Of a DNA stretch of 64,000 nucleotides, positions 42,578-50,920 are shown piece after piece; the first letter of the stretch is position 1, and each line of letters begins with the position of its first letter. The notes under the pieces were generated by a model, which saw only the letters and a list, made by a program, of their open reading frames with translations, was not told where the DNA came from and searched no databases. This DNA comes from a virus. Where the stretch lies: positions 62,001 through 126,000 of the IMG/VR virus record IMGVR_UViG_3300037054_000148. One strand, 5' to 3'. A program made the translations under genes and the position numbers.

Positions 42578-45312
42578 TTGCACACCCCCAACTCAGTCAA
42601 AAACCTACTCGGGGCCACCCACTGTGGCTCTTTGTAAGCAAATTCAATCGCCGCAGGCACCCCAAGCACCAGTGTATCCTTAGCCCTGGTGCAGGCTACG
42701 TAAAATAGGCGTCTTTCCTCGCTGATTTCTTCATCTGAGGTGCAAAACTTGTGAGGTAGGCTCCCATCATAGAGGCCGACGACATAAACAGTCTTCCACT
42801 CCAGCCCCTTGGCCGCATGAATGGTACTGATGATGATCTTGCCCTCCCCACCTATGTCCTTTTGGTCTTGCATCGTTAGCTGGAACACCACATCGTCAAT
42901 CGTCATCTCTCTTTCAGCCATTAACGCATTGATCATTTCCTTGAGCCGCACGATATTATTCAGCTTTTGTTCAATTTTATCCTTGTGCTTTTCATATTTC
43001 TTCTTCAAATATGTCTCATAACCAATGGCTCTGACCAAATAATCAATTGCATCAGAGGGGTCGTGAGAGCGTTTCACCAACTCATCCACAATATTGAGGT
43101 AGCCCCCAAGTTTCTGAAGCTGACTTCCTCGTAGACTCTCCACTAAGTTCCCTTCATGCTTCAGATTAGCATTCAGGAGCACCTTATCTAGTGCGGCATC
43201 TCCAACACCTCGCTTTGGCACCATACTGGACCGCCGCATGGCTGAGAAATCATGAGGGTTAGACGCGATTTTGAGGTAAGAGAGGATGTCTTTGACCTCC
43301 TCAGCCTGCAACAGTCCCATGGCCCCTCTGATGATGTAAGGGATTCGGTTTTTGACCAATTCGGTCTCAATATCACGGACCTGAGACCCTGCACGAACCA
43401 GAATGGCGATATCCTTATATTGAACCTTTGCATTTTTGTTAAGAATCTCCACACTAATCGATTCGGCCAGATCTCTGGGGGTGTTGGAGTGTCGGAGAAG
43501 AATTTGTCCATGCTCATCCTTACCCCCACGATGGGACTCCATCCGAAGGGGGATCGTATCTGTCATGAAAGTCTGAACTTTGTTCGCCAAGGTGACAATT
43601 TCAGGCACCGATCTATGGTTTCGTTCCAATTTGTAGAGCCTAGGCTGCACTCCTCGCCATTCCTTGGTATAATTCAAGAGAATGCCAGGGTTTGCCCCAT
43701 TGAATCCATAAATGGACTGATTGATATCTCCCACACAGAGCATGTTGAAGTTACCAGGGGGTAGGATAGAGTTTATCATATTCCACTGACAGTTTTTTAC
43801 TACAACTCCATTAGCCACATAGGTATGATAGTTTTCGACATCCATTGAGTACACAATACCAGAATAAGGAGTCCTTTTGACACTCTTTATAACTATTCTT
43901 TTACCAGTCTCTGGAGAGGGTAGAGACATTAATCCGGGGATTAGGTTGGTGGCCCTAGTTTCACACCATCTTTTGTGTATCTTAGTTCCCCCCTCTTCTT
44001 TTGAATAGAGGGGGTAGTCAAACATACGTCCATGAGCCCTTAAACATTCCACGCCATTTCCATTTGTCTCACTAAATACTAAATGAATTAAGCTCTCATG
44101 TCTTTCTCCATTTGTGGGCTCGAATTGGGTCATAGGAATCCCATAAAGGCATGAAGTTATCTGTTCCCATGCTCGTGAGTCTTGCTTAGTTTCCACTATT
44201 TTTAAAATCCATGCCCGATCTGCCTTCTCTTCCTGAATCCTTCTTACAAACCCCCCATAGGGGCCACAGCCAATTCTTCTATAGCCTAGAGAGCACTGCC
44301 CAACTCGGAAGCCAAAACCTTCTCTCCACATTAAATAAATAGCATAACTATCACTGTCATTTAGAGCAACATATACTCGATGATCAGGGGTCATTTGAAG
44401 GGTTCCGCCCTCATAAGTGATGTCTATCATATCCCCATTGTACACACGCTCTCCGATAGTAATGGGAGATCCATGCATAACTAGCTTGCCGTGTCCCCGC
44501 TCCCAAGGAACCACCCTGTCCTTATCTTTGAGAGACTCTATGGGAACCTCCTTATGCACAGTTTTGATACCATCCATTCCTACGAGCTTGCGAATCATTG
44601 TTCCTGGAGGGTGACAAGTGTTGGTGTCCTGAGCCTCATCCATCAGCACGAAATCAAACTGCCGTTGAAGGTTGTGCAGCCATTTCTCGTCAGTTTGCCC
44701 CCTTCGAACAAATAAATGAATCATATCGTCAAAGTCCACAACAGAGTCATGTGTTTTCTGCTTCTCATAGGCTAACCAGATCTCCAATTCCTGGTTGGAC
44801 ATCGCATGATAACCCGCATGGGCCACCAGAGCCTTCTGATGCACCTCGGAGGTGTAATCGACTCGAAACCCCACCCCTCTGGCCCTATGGTAGGCCAGTT
44901 TGTCCTTGAGCAGGTAAGGGTTGAGTATGTCACCCAACTCCCTATCCTCAATCAGCTTCTTCAGCATCTCTTTTTGGTCATATTCATCCAGAGGGGTAAC
45001 TTTTTCGTTCAGACCGAATCCTTTAGGGGCTCGTCTGATGGCACTCAATGCTAGTGAATGTATGGTCCCAATCCAGGGGTGACTTGGTTCCGCCGCCATG
45101 CCGACCCGTTCTAGAATCTCATTTGCGGCTTTGTTGGTAAAGGTCAGGGCGAGGATTCGCTTTGGGCTGACCTCATCATCTATAAGATGTTTAATCCTGG
45201 CCGTCAAAACGGTGGTTTTGCCACTCCCCGCCCCCGCACAAATGGCAGCGGGAGTTCCGATAGGGTGTAGCACAGCGAGGCGTTGTTCGTCATTTAGAGC
45301 AGAGAAGTCCAT
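42574..45312 (-). CDS. UvrD/PcrA-type superfamily 1 helicase with intein
   Basis: The protein has 912 aa, of which residues 233-507 are an intein; the spliced product would be ~637 aa, close to a compact UvrD. Motifs in order: AGAGSGKTT (26-34, Walker A), LTFTNKAA (Ia), DEAQDTN (225-231, Walker B), VGDINQSIYGFNGA (III), LERNHRS (IV), TIHAAKGLEWKTVYV (V) and EERRLFYVACTRAK (VI). All catalytic motifs are present. It is an ATP-dependent 3'-5' helicase for phage replication, repair or recombination. Activity should depend on splicing because the intein interrupts the coding just after motif II. Confidence 0.9.
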   Translation of the reverse strand: MDFSALNDEQRLAVLHPIGTPAAICAGAGSGKTTVLTARIKHLIDDEVSPKRILALTFTNKAANEILERVGMAAEPSHPWIGTIHSLALSAIRRAPKGFGLNEKVTPLDEYDQKEMLKKLIEDRELGDILNPYLLKDKLAYHRARGVGFRVDYTSEVHQKALVAHAGYHAMSNQELEIWLAYEKQKTHDSVVDFDDMIHLFVRRGQTDEKWLHNLQRQFDFVLMDEAQDTNTCHPPGTMIRKLVGMDGIKTVHKEVPIESLKDKDRVVPWERGHGKLVMHGSPITIGERVYNGDMIDITYEGGTLQMTPDHRVYVALNDSDSYAIYLMWREGFGFRVGQCSLGYRRIGCGPYGGFVRRIQEEKADRAWILKIVETKQDSRAWEQITSCLYGIPMTQFEPTNGERHESLIHLVFSETNGNGVECLRAHGRMFDYPLYSKEEGGTKIHKRWCETRATNLIPGLMSLPSPETGKRIVIKSVKRTPYSGIVYSMDVENYHTYVANGVVVKNCQWNMINSILPPGNFNMLCVGDINQSIYGFNGANPGILLNYTKEWRGVQPRLYKLERNHRSVPEIVTLANKVQTFMTDTIPLRMESHRGGKDEHGQILLRHSNTPRDLAESISVEILNKNAKVQYKDIAILVRAGSQVRDIETELVKNRIPYIIRGAMGLLQAEEVKDILSYLKIASNPHDFSAMRRSSMVPKRGVGDAALDKVLLNANLKHEGNLVESLRGSQLQKLGGYLNIVDELVKRSHDPSDAIDYLVRAIGYETYLKKKYEKHKDKIEQKLNNIVRLKEMINALMAEREMTIDDVVFQLTMQDQKDIGGEGKIIISTIHAAKGLEWKTVYVVGLYDGSLPHKFCTSDEEISEERRLFYVACTRAKDTLVLGVPAAIEFAYKEPQWVAPSRFLTELGVCK
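43792..44616 (-). other. intein within the helicase
   Basis: A 275-aa in-frame insertion lies between DEAQDTNT and CQWNMI. It begins with Cys (CHPPGTMIRKLVG, block A), has TPDHRVYV (block B with the conserved T-x-x-H), and ends VYSMDVENYHTYVANG then VVVKN (blocks F and G), followed by Cys as +1 residue. The penultimate residue is Lys instead of the usual His. The middle ~125 residues (AWILKIVETKQDSRAWEQ, then YGIPMTQFEP) may be a homing nuclease domain of a type I do not recognise; no LAGLIDADG motif is seen. Confidence 0.88.
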
Positions 45313-45366
45313 ACCCAGATATTACTCAAAACTTTCCGTCTACCTATGCCTTTGGTGAGGATTCGT

Positions 45367-46230
45367 ATGATAGCAATTGCATCTGGTCGGCAGCTTGGTC
45401 CTGGGGATCTCTCGATCACCATCAGAGATGAAAACGGGGCTCCGTTCAACCCCGCGACCATTACCTTCAGTATTTTTTCAACGGTGAACGGGGTTGAAAC
45501 CCTCATGAGCCAGCCTAACCTGACCCCCCAACAAAGGTGGACAGGGGTCTATTATGTGCAAATGGCCATTCCCACCATCTGGACCGGACAGTTCAAGCTC
45601 GTTTGGTACGTGGCCCAAAACTCAGGAGATCCCACTACCACCATTTACGAAGATTTCGAAGTAATCGAGTTCAACCCACCCACAAATTCTGTCGAAGCGA
45701 TGAGCGTCTACTTATCTATGCGTCCAGGTGTGACCCCTCAAACAGCAGAGTTGGTGATGAAGGTTCGGGAGCTTCTTTCCGATACAAACCCAGATAGAAA
45801 CTATCATTTTCGTCCTCCAACTCCTGCCAAGACGGTCGCAGGTTACACCTCAAGGGTCGGCTTTATCTGGGAAGACCATACCATTATTAGAATGCTCAAG
45901 TTGGCCATTGCTCAGCTTAATACCTGGAATCCCATGAATTGGTATAACTACTCGCTGGATACCCTCCCTGTTTCCAGAGGTGGGAGTGACTGGGGAGAGG
46001 CCGCAGCTTTGGGGGCCGCAGCAAAATGCCTCTCTGCTGAGGGGGCTCGTTGGGCTGCTGAAGAATTTGGCTATAGCCTGAATGGTGTGAGTCTAGACAT
46101 CAATAAGGCTGCAACTTACCAAAATCTAGCCCAGTCTTACGATGCGGAGTTTCAGATTTGGGCTCCCCTCATTACTGCCAATCGGCCTGCTTCTGTGGGC
46201 CTTCGTCAGAGTCGCTGGCTTCTGGGGTAA
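45367..46230 (+). CDS. putative neck/connector virion protein
   Basis: The protein has 287 aa from the ATG at 45367, which has GGTGAGG six bases upstream; the ATG at 45346 lacks a binding site. Residues ~10-105 are an Ig-like beta domain (GDLSITIRDENGAPFNPATI, then GQFKLVWYVAQ). The rest is helical, with HTIIRMLKLAIAQLNTWNP, resembling head-tail connector or adaptor proteins. It begins the second virion gene block. The role is inferred from fold pattern and context only. Confidence 0.5.
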   Translation: MIAIASGRQLGPGDLSITIRDENGAPFNPATITFSIFSTVNGVETLMSQPNLTPQQRWTGVYYVQMAIPTIWTGQFKLVWYVAQNSGDPTTTIYEDFEVIEFNPPTNSVEAMSVYLSMRPGVTPQTAELVMKVRELLSDTNPDRNYHFRPPTPAKTVAGYTSRVGFIWEDHTIIRMLKLAIAQLNTWNPMNWYNYSLDTLPVSRGGSDWGEAAALGAAAKCLSAEGARWAAEEFGYSLNGVSLDINKAATYQNLAQSYDAEFQIWAPLITANRPASVGLRQSRWLLG

Positions 46231-46233
46231 TCT

Positions 46234-47583
46234 ATGGCAGAGCTTCATTTCAATCATCCAGAGAATCACCGACCCGTCATGCACATGCATACAGAGCACC
46301 CTTCTATGATTCAGAATCTCATTGTGCTTAACAGCAATTATAATGGCTCTAGGGATATTTGCTGGACCAACTCAGATGACAAGAATGTGGTTGGCTATAA
46401 TATATACAGAGCGTTTGATTCTCCCACCGCATGGGCGCTCTTAAACCTAGGTAATCCTCTTCCCATCCCGTTCTATAGGGACCAGACCTCCTATCAGACT
46501 GTCACCTATACGGTGCAACCCGCTGATTGGGTAAGTTTTGGAGGGGATGGGTCGTATGTGTTTAAAATTCCGACCGCCCCCATCTGGTCCACCCCAGTCC
46601 CTAAGAGGCACCCAACTGTGGCAAACAATCCAGGTGATGTCCAACTCACCATTGACGGTGAGTTTGTTCCGGTGGCCAGGGTGGATGGCCAAGAAGCTTT
46701 GATTTACCTCCAGCAATATGGACTCAGCGGAGGGGGGTCGGTCACGGTCCTTCCCACTACCGATTTTGTTAAAAATGAGATTACCACCCGAACCGTAACC
46801 ATCACCTATTACTCCCTGCTAAATTATGTTGATATTTATCTGGCTGGGGCAGCCGGTACGAGGACATTTTATACAGTGGTTCCAGTTATGGCCGGTGGGT
46901 ATGAAGCACACAAACCAGGATTTTTCGGAACTGAAGTCAAAACCACCTATGAAATTGATAGCATGGATTATATATATGCTGAGATGGTCAGGAGAAACGC
47001 CTTTATTTTTGAGCAATCAGGGGAACCAGCTAACCTAATGATCCGGCGTACAAAGGGGGTGCCCTGCGGCTGTCTAGTTGCAAATGGAGAACCTCGAACT
47101 GGATGTGAGTCATGCTATGAGACCGGGATTATCGGTGGCTACTATGGCCCTTACGAGATATTGTTCATTGACCCTGATGTTGCTGCAATTCGGACTATAA
47201 ATGAGGGGGGAGTCAAGGTAGAACGTGCCAGCCGCTCCTATCTTGGTCCCACTCCTATGATTGCAGCCGGAGATTTCATTGTTCGTCGTAATGGTGAGCG
47301 ATTGGTTATCTCCGATCCTATTTACAAATCCCCTCGTGGTGTTTTGTTGCAACAGGACTTTGACGTAAATCTCCTGAGCCCCAATGACACTCGTTACCTC
47401 ATTCCTCTGGTCACTCCCCAGCCTCCTAATCTTCCAACCCAGATTTATGATCCTCGTTTTGTTGAAAAGCGTGAGCTTCCGGCTGAGCCGCTCACAGATC
47501 CGACTGGCCATCCTGATAAACAATGGGATAATAAGAGACGGCCAGAAGGAAGATCTGTTGTCTTCGGAAATATCATGTTATGA
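46234..47583 (+). CDS. virion protein with Cys-rich motif
   Basis: The protein has 449 aa. Residues ~40-65 have a fibronectin III-like strand (NVVGYNIYRAFDSP). Near residues 277-300 is a four-Cys cluster, CGCLVANGEPRTGCESC then YETGIIGGYYGPY, likely a zinc knuckle. The C-terminal ~150 residues are beta-rich (MIAAGDFIVRRNGERLVISD). I have an impression of similar C-x-x-C-x-x-T-G-x-x-G-G-Y proteins among neck or tail genes of large phages, but the exact role is unknown. Its TGA overlaps the ATG of a GIY-YIG gene (ATGA). Confidence 0.5.
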   Translation: MAELHFNHPENHRPVMHMHTEHPSMIQNLIVLNSNYNGSRDICWTNSDDKNVVGYNIYRAFDSPTAWALLNLGNPLPIPFYRDQTSYQTVTYTVQPADWVSFGGDGSYVFKIPTAPIWSTPVPKRHPTVANNPGDVQLTIDGEFVPVARVDGQEALIYLQQYGLSGGGSVTVLPTTDFVKNEITTRTVTITYYSLLNYVDIYLAGAAGTRTFYTVVPVMAGGYEAHKPGFFGTEVKTTYEIDSMDYIYAEMVRRNAFIFEQSGEPANLMIRRTKGVPCGCLVANGEPRTGCESCYETGIIGGYYGPYEILFIDPDVAAIRTINEGGVKVERASRSYLGPTPMIAAGDFIVRRNGERLVISDPIYKSPRGVLLQQDFDVNLLSPNDTRYLIPLVTPQPPNLPTQIYDPRFVEKRELPAEPLTDPTGHPDKQWDNKRRPEGRSVVFGNIML

Positions 47584-48377
47584 GATTCATTGTATATTGT
47601 ATCTACAACACATTTAAACATGAGGTCTATGTGGGGTCTTCTGCTCATCATGAAAGAAGATGGAAAGAGCACATTTATTTATTAAATACTAATAAACATC
47701 ATTGTCCCCACTTACAACATTCTTGGGGTAAATATGGGGAAGATAATTTTAAATTTGAGATATTGGAAGAAACTGAACCTTTAGATGCTGTTCTACGTCA
47801 CCAAGAACAATCGTGGATGGATATGTTTAAAGACTTAGGTTATACGCTTTATAATGTTTGCCCCACGGCAGGCTCGTGTTTAGGTCAAAAGCGAGGCCCT
47901 CGTTCTGAAGAGGACAAGTTAAAAATAAGTAAAGGAAACTTCGGAAAAAAGCGGTCTGATGAGACAAAACAAAAATTAAGAATCCTTTCTACTGGTCAAT
48001 CACGACACACAACTCCTCATTCAGAAGAGTCAAAACAGAAAATGAAAATAGCACATACTGGAATTATTCAATCCGATGCTACTCTAAAAAAACGGAGTGA
48101 GTCTAGTAAGGGACGAATTGATTCTGAGGAAACTCGAAGAAAAAAGAGTGAGCGCATGAAGGGGTCACACCCTTCTAATGAAACAAAACAAAAAATACGA
48201 GAAAGTCTGACTGGTCGCTGTGTCCCTGATGAAGAAAAACAAAAAATAAGTGAAAATAGTAAGGGTCGTAAGTGGGTAACCAATGGGATCAAGAACAAAT
48301 TTGTCTGCTCCGCAGCCATCGACATACTGATAAAAGAAGGTTATTGGTTTGGTATCACCCAAAAACGAAGGATTTAA
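47580..48377 (+). CDS. GIY-YIG homing endonuclease 4
   Basis: The protein has 265 aa. The core is VYCIY and YVGSS with HERRWKEH, HSWGKYGEDNF and Glu in RHQEQSWM; the first motif is VYC instead of GIY. Residues ~105-235 contain five or six repeats of the S-E/D-E-T-K-x-K type. The last ~35 residues (WVTNGIKNKFVCSAAIDILI) form an added terminal motif, common in this family. It is AT-rich, begins inside the stop of the preceding virion gene and ends 32 nt before the next. Confidence 0.9.
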   Translation: MRFIVYCIYNTFKHEVYVGSSAHHERRWKEHIYLLNTNKHHCPHLQHSWGKYGEDNFKFEILEETEPLDAVLRHQEQSWMDMFKDLGYTLYNVCPTAGSCLGQKRGPRSEEDKLKISKGNFGKKRSDETKQKLRILSTGQSRHTTPHSEESKQKMKIAHTGIIQSDATLKKRSESSKGRIDSEETRRKKSERMKGSHPSNETKQKIRESLTGRCVPDEEKQKISENSKGRKWVTNGIKNKFVCSAAIDILIKEGYWFGITQKRRI

Positions 48378-48409
48378 AGACTACCCGTACCATATCATAG
48401 AGGTTACCC

Positions 48410-48793
48410 ATGGACTCAAAACATCTTGCTTCACTAATTGCTGACAACGTTGAAATCTGCGAAGAAGCAGATCCTGCAATGGACGCATCTAGTCAATTCG
48501 CACAGACGGCTCCTGGTGTTCAAAATCAAATGCCAAATCCACTCAGCCCCATTATGGAAGATGCCGATTTCTTCACTTATCTGATGCCGGGGGCTGTTTT
48601 CGAAGCGCATGACGGCTCTCAATGGCTCATTACTGACTATGAGTGGGACGGTCGTATCGGAATTGAGAATCGCTGGTACCCAAGGCAGATTGCCAACATC
48701 ACCACCAACGATGTTCGTCGCAGTATTGCGATGTGGGTTGAGCCTGTGAATGTTAAAGTTCCAGCACCAATTCCAGGGGTTGTGTACAATTAA
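48410..48793 (+). CDS. hypothetical virion-region protein
   Basis: The protein has 127 aa, with GAGG upstream of the ATG. The second half (LMPGAVFEAHDGSQWLITDY, then ENRWYPRQIANIT) is a compact beta pattern, possibly an SH3-like or small barrel fold. The N-terminal ~45 residues are acidic and look disordered. The next gene starts 9 nt downstream. No family is recognised. Confidence 0.55.
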   Translation: MDSKHLASLIADNVEICEEADPAMDASSQFAQTAPGVQNQMPNPLSPIMEDADFFTYLMPGAVFEAHDGSQWLITDYEWDGRIGIENRWYPRQIANITTNDVRRSIAMWVEPVNVKVPAPIPGVVYN

Positions 48794-48802
48794 GAGGTTT
48801 TG

Positions 48803-50395
48803 ATGCTGGATCTGACTGGCGAGAACTTAGCCACCTATCTTCTACGCGAGTTGAAAGATGTGGTAAATCGAAATCCTCGCTTCAAAAGCCTGGGTGGGGA
48901 GACGTTCGTCCAGGCATCCAATTTGATCCAGTGGGGAGACCTTCAAGTTCAGATCAGTAACGTCACAGCCTCTGGAAATCGTCTTAGTCCTGATTACTTC
49001 ATGTGTACCCAGCATGGCCACAGTGTTCTGGCTAAACTTCAAGGGCATGATGGAGTTTTTGTGGATTGGGTTCAAGAAAATCAAGTTCTAACCACTACTC
49101 CCACCACTTCCAGCACTCTCATTTACCCACAACCTGGAGTCTACTACCTAAATGTGGACTCGGTTGATGAGGGGACTCGTGAAGTGGGACTTACGGTTCA
49201 GACCTACACATGGTCCACTGGAAAAACCGGATATGGGACGGGCTCTGGGGTGTATTTTTCCTCTCTGATTGACCCCTCCAGCGTGTATACGGTGGACCCG
49301 ACCATTTCCTTTGTAACTCAAGGTGGGGTTCTCTACGTCACTTCTTATACGACTCAGCAGCCCCTTCAACTTCGAACGACCTCGCGCATTTTGACCCCTA
49401 ATGTCGATTTTTGGTATATTAGAAAACCTTCCTACGTGATTTGTGAGTCTACGTTCACCGGCACTCAAACTGTCACCCTTCCGATTAGTTCCTACTCTAA
49501 TTTGGTGATTACCGATCAAGATGGCTATGAATTGCGGAGTGGGATTGATTATCAGTTCACTTCTATTACTTCAATTGTCCTTCAACAATTTACTCCTCCA
49601 GGATCTACCCTCACCGGAACCTTCACCATACAAGCTGACCCCAGTGTCACCTCAGTGATTCAGAGTGAGAATATGCTCCCCATTCCTCCCCTGTCCCCTT
49701 CGGAACTTATGGCAGCCGGTCAGGTTGTGATTCGTTCAACCTTCGGCCCTGTTTATACGGAGTCAGATTTGGTTGTTGCGGGTGACGGCACTATTTGGCT
49801 CAAGAATCTGCTCCGTCTAGGTGAAAAGGTGTTTTGGGAAGTCAGAGTCAACTCTGGACAGAGTAGTATGGTGGCTAAAAAGTTGGCGGCGAATAAAAAT
49901 ATTATTAATGGGCTCACAGTGGGAATTGGGGATATGGTTACAGTTGGAGATCAGTGTGTAATCATGGTCTCTCCCAATCTAACGGAGACTTATGAAGTCT
50001 ACGGCTCTAAAGAAAACGTCAGTTTTGAAATCCGGGTCAAGGCGAACGACCGTCTGACCGCTTCAGACATCTCCTCTATGATCAGATCTTTTCTCCTCGT
50101 CCAGGGGCGAGAAAATATGGAGGCAAACGGCTTAACTATCTTTGAAATCTCACGAGCCTCCATGACTGAGCCAAAAGACATGAGTGGAGTTACCCCTTCG
50201 ACTACATTTACCCTTACAGTGTCGGCTGCGGCTGATTGGGAGTATTACCTTCCCCTCATCACTCGAATTGGCTACTTTACGATTCAGATTGGTGGCCCCA
50301 CGGATGGGTTCACCACTGATTTTCCAGGAAAACCTGAAGTTTTACCACGTTTAACCGCATTGGGGTCGGCCTTGTTCGTCCCATATTACGCCTAA
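48803..50395 (+). CDS. virion structural protein, tail/neck region
   Basis: The protein has 530 aa from the ATG at 48803 with AGAGG upstream; a TTG at 48800 is less likely. It is strongly beta-rich, with repeated Thr/Ser strands and Y-P-Q-P-G-V-Y-Y and P-S-x-V-Y-T-V-D-P turns. Residues ~300-330 have LSPSELMAAGQVVIRSTFGP and residues ~400-470 alternate strand and helix (FEIRVKANDRLTASDISSMI). No family is recognised. The position directly before the zinc-ribbon gene and the sheath gene suggests tail completion, sheath termination or a neck role. Confidence 0.5.
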   Translation: MLDLTGENLATYLLRELKDVVNRNPRFKSLGGETFVQASNLIQWGDLQVQISNVTASGNRLSPDYFMCTQHGHSVLAKLQGHDGVFVDWVQENQVLTTTPTTSSTLIYPQPGVYYLNVDSVDEGTREVGLTVQTYTWSTGKTGYGTGSGVYFSSLIDPSSVYTVDPTISFVTQGGVLYVTSYTTQQPLQLRTTSRILTPNVDFWYIRKPSYVICESTFTGTQTVTLPISSYSNLVITDQDGYELRSGIDYQFTSITSIVLQQFTPPGSTLTGTFTIQADPSVTSVIQSENMLPIPPLSPSELMAAGQVVIRSTFGPVYTESDLVVAGDGTIWLKNLLRLGEKVFWEVRVNSGQSSMVAKKLAANKNIINGLTVGIGDMVTVGDQCVIMVSPNLTETYEVYGSKENVSFEIRVKANDRLTASDISSMIRSFLLVQGRENMEANGLTIFEISRASMTEPKDMSGVTPSTTFTLTVSAAADWEYYLPLITRIGYFTIQIGGPTDGFTTDFPGKPEVLPRLTALGSALFVPYYA

Positions 50396-50405
50396 AAGGA
50401 GATTT

Positions 50406-50828
50406 ATGGCCATCAGAGAATATAAGTGTTCATCCTGCGGGGTTATGATTGAGAAAATCATTCCTACCGCCCAGATTCCAAAAGAATCAATTCCCTGCAC
50501 AAAATGTGGAGAGAACGCAATTTTTCAGCCTATTCCTTCTAGCGTTGGGCTCCTCACAGAGAATTTCTCGGAACAGAAGATTGATATCACTATTGGTAAG
50601 GACGCAAATCGTCGTTGGCAGGATATTTCTGACAGAAATGCCCTCCGAGAGAAAGTTCGCGCACAATCGGGAGAGGTTGGGCTCTCCATGGTTGGACGAA
50701 ATGAGTTCGCCCCTCTGCCAGAGGCTGAAAAGAAAAATAGGACAGAAGCCCTTGAAGCCATTACAAAAGATGGGTTCAAACACGCTCCTGACACTAAAAC
50801 TGACCGGAAAATTTTAGGCACTGATTAA
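50406..50828 (+). CDS. FmdB-like zinc-ribbon protein
   Basis: The protein has 140 aa with AAGGAG upstream. The N-terminus has CSSCG (residues 8-12) and CTKCG (residues 32-36), a zinc ribbon of the FmdB regulatory type. The remainder is charged and helical (DISDRNALREKVRAQSGEVG) and unrecognised. Small FmdB-like proteins are frequent in phage virion operons and their function is generally unknown. Confidence 0.6.
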   Translation: MAIREYKCSSCGVMIEKIIPTAQIPKESIPCTKCGENAIFQPIPSSVGLLTENFSEQKIDITIGKDANRRWQDISDRNALREKVRAQSGEVGLSMVGRNEFAPLPEAEKKNRTEALEAITKDGFKHAPDTKTDRKILGTD

Positions 50829-50920
50829 AGTGGCGAAAGAAAAGACTTCTCCGACCTAAAATGAAACCACGATATTAAAGGGCTCTTGATCCAAGATCGC
50901 AACCATAGGGAGAGATAAAC
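50829..50920 (+). promoter_or_regulatory. leader before the sheath gene
   Basis: This 92-nt gap is longer than most in the block and directly precedes the tail sheath, usually one of the most abundant virion proteins. GGGAGAG at 50909-50915 is a strong ribosome binding site. A promoter is likely but no clear -35/-10 or T4-type late motif is visible. Confidence 0.3.

Noticed and set aside
44616-45312. Two separate genes in place of an intein-containing helicase
   Set aside because: The frame is continuous, helicase motifs flank the insert in correct order, and intein blocks A, B, F and G are at the junctions.
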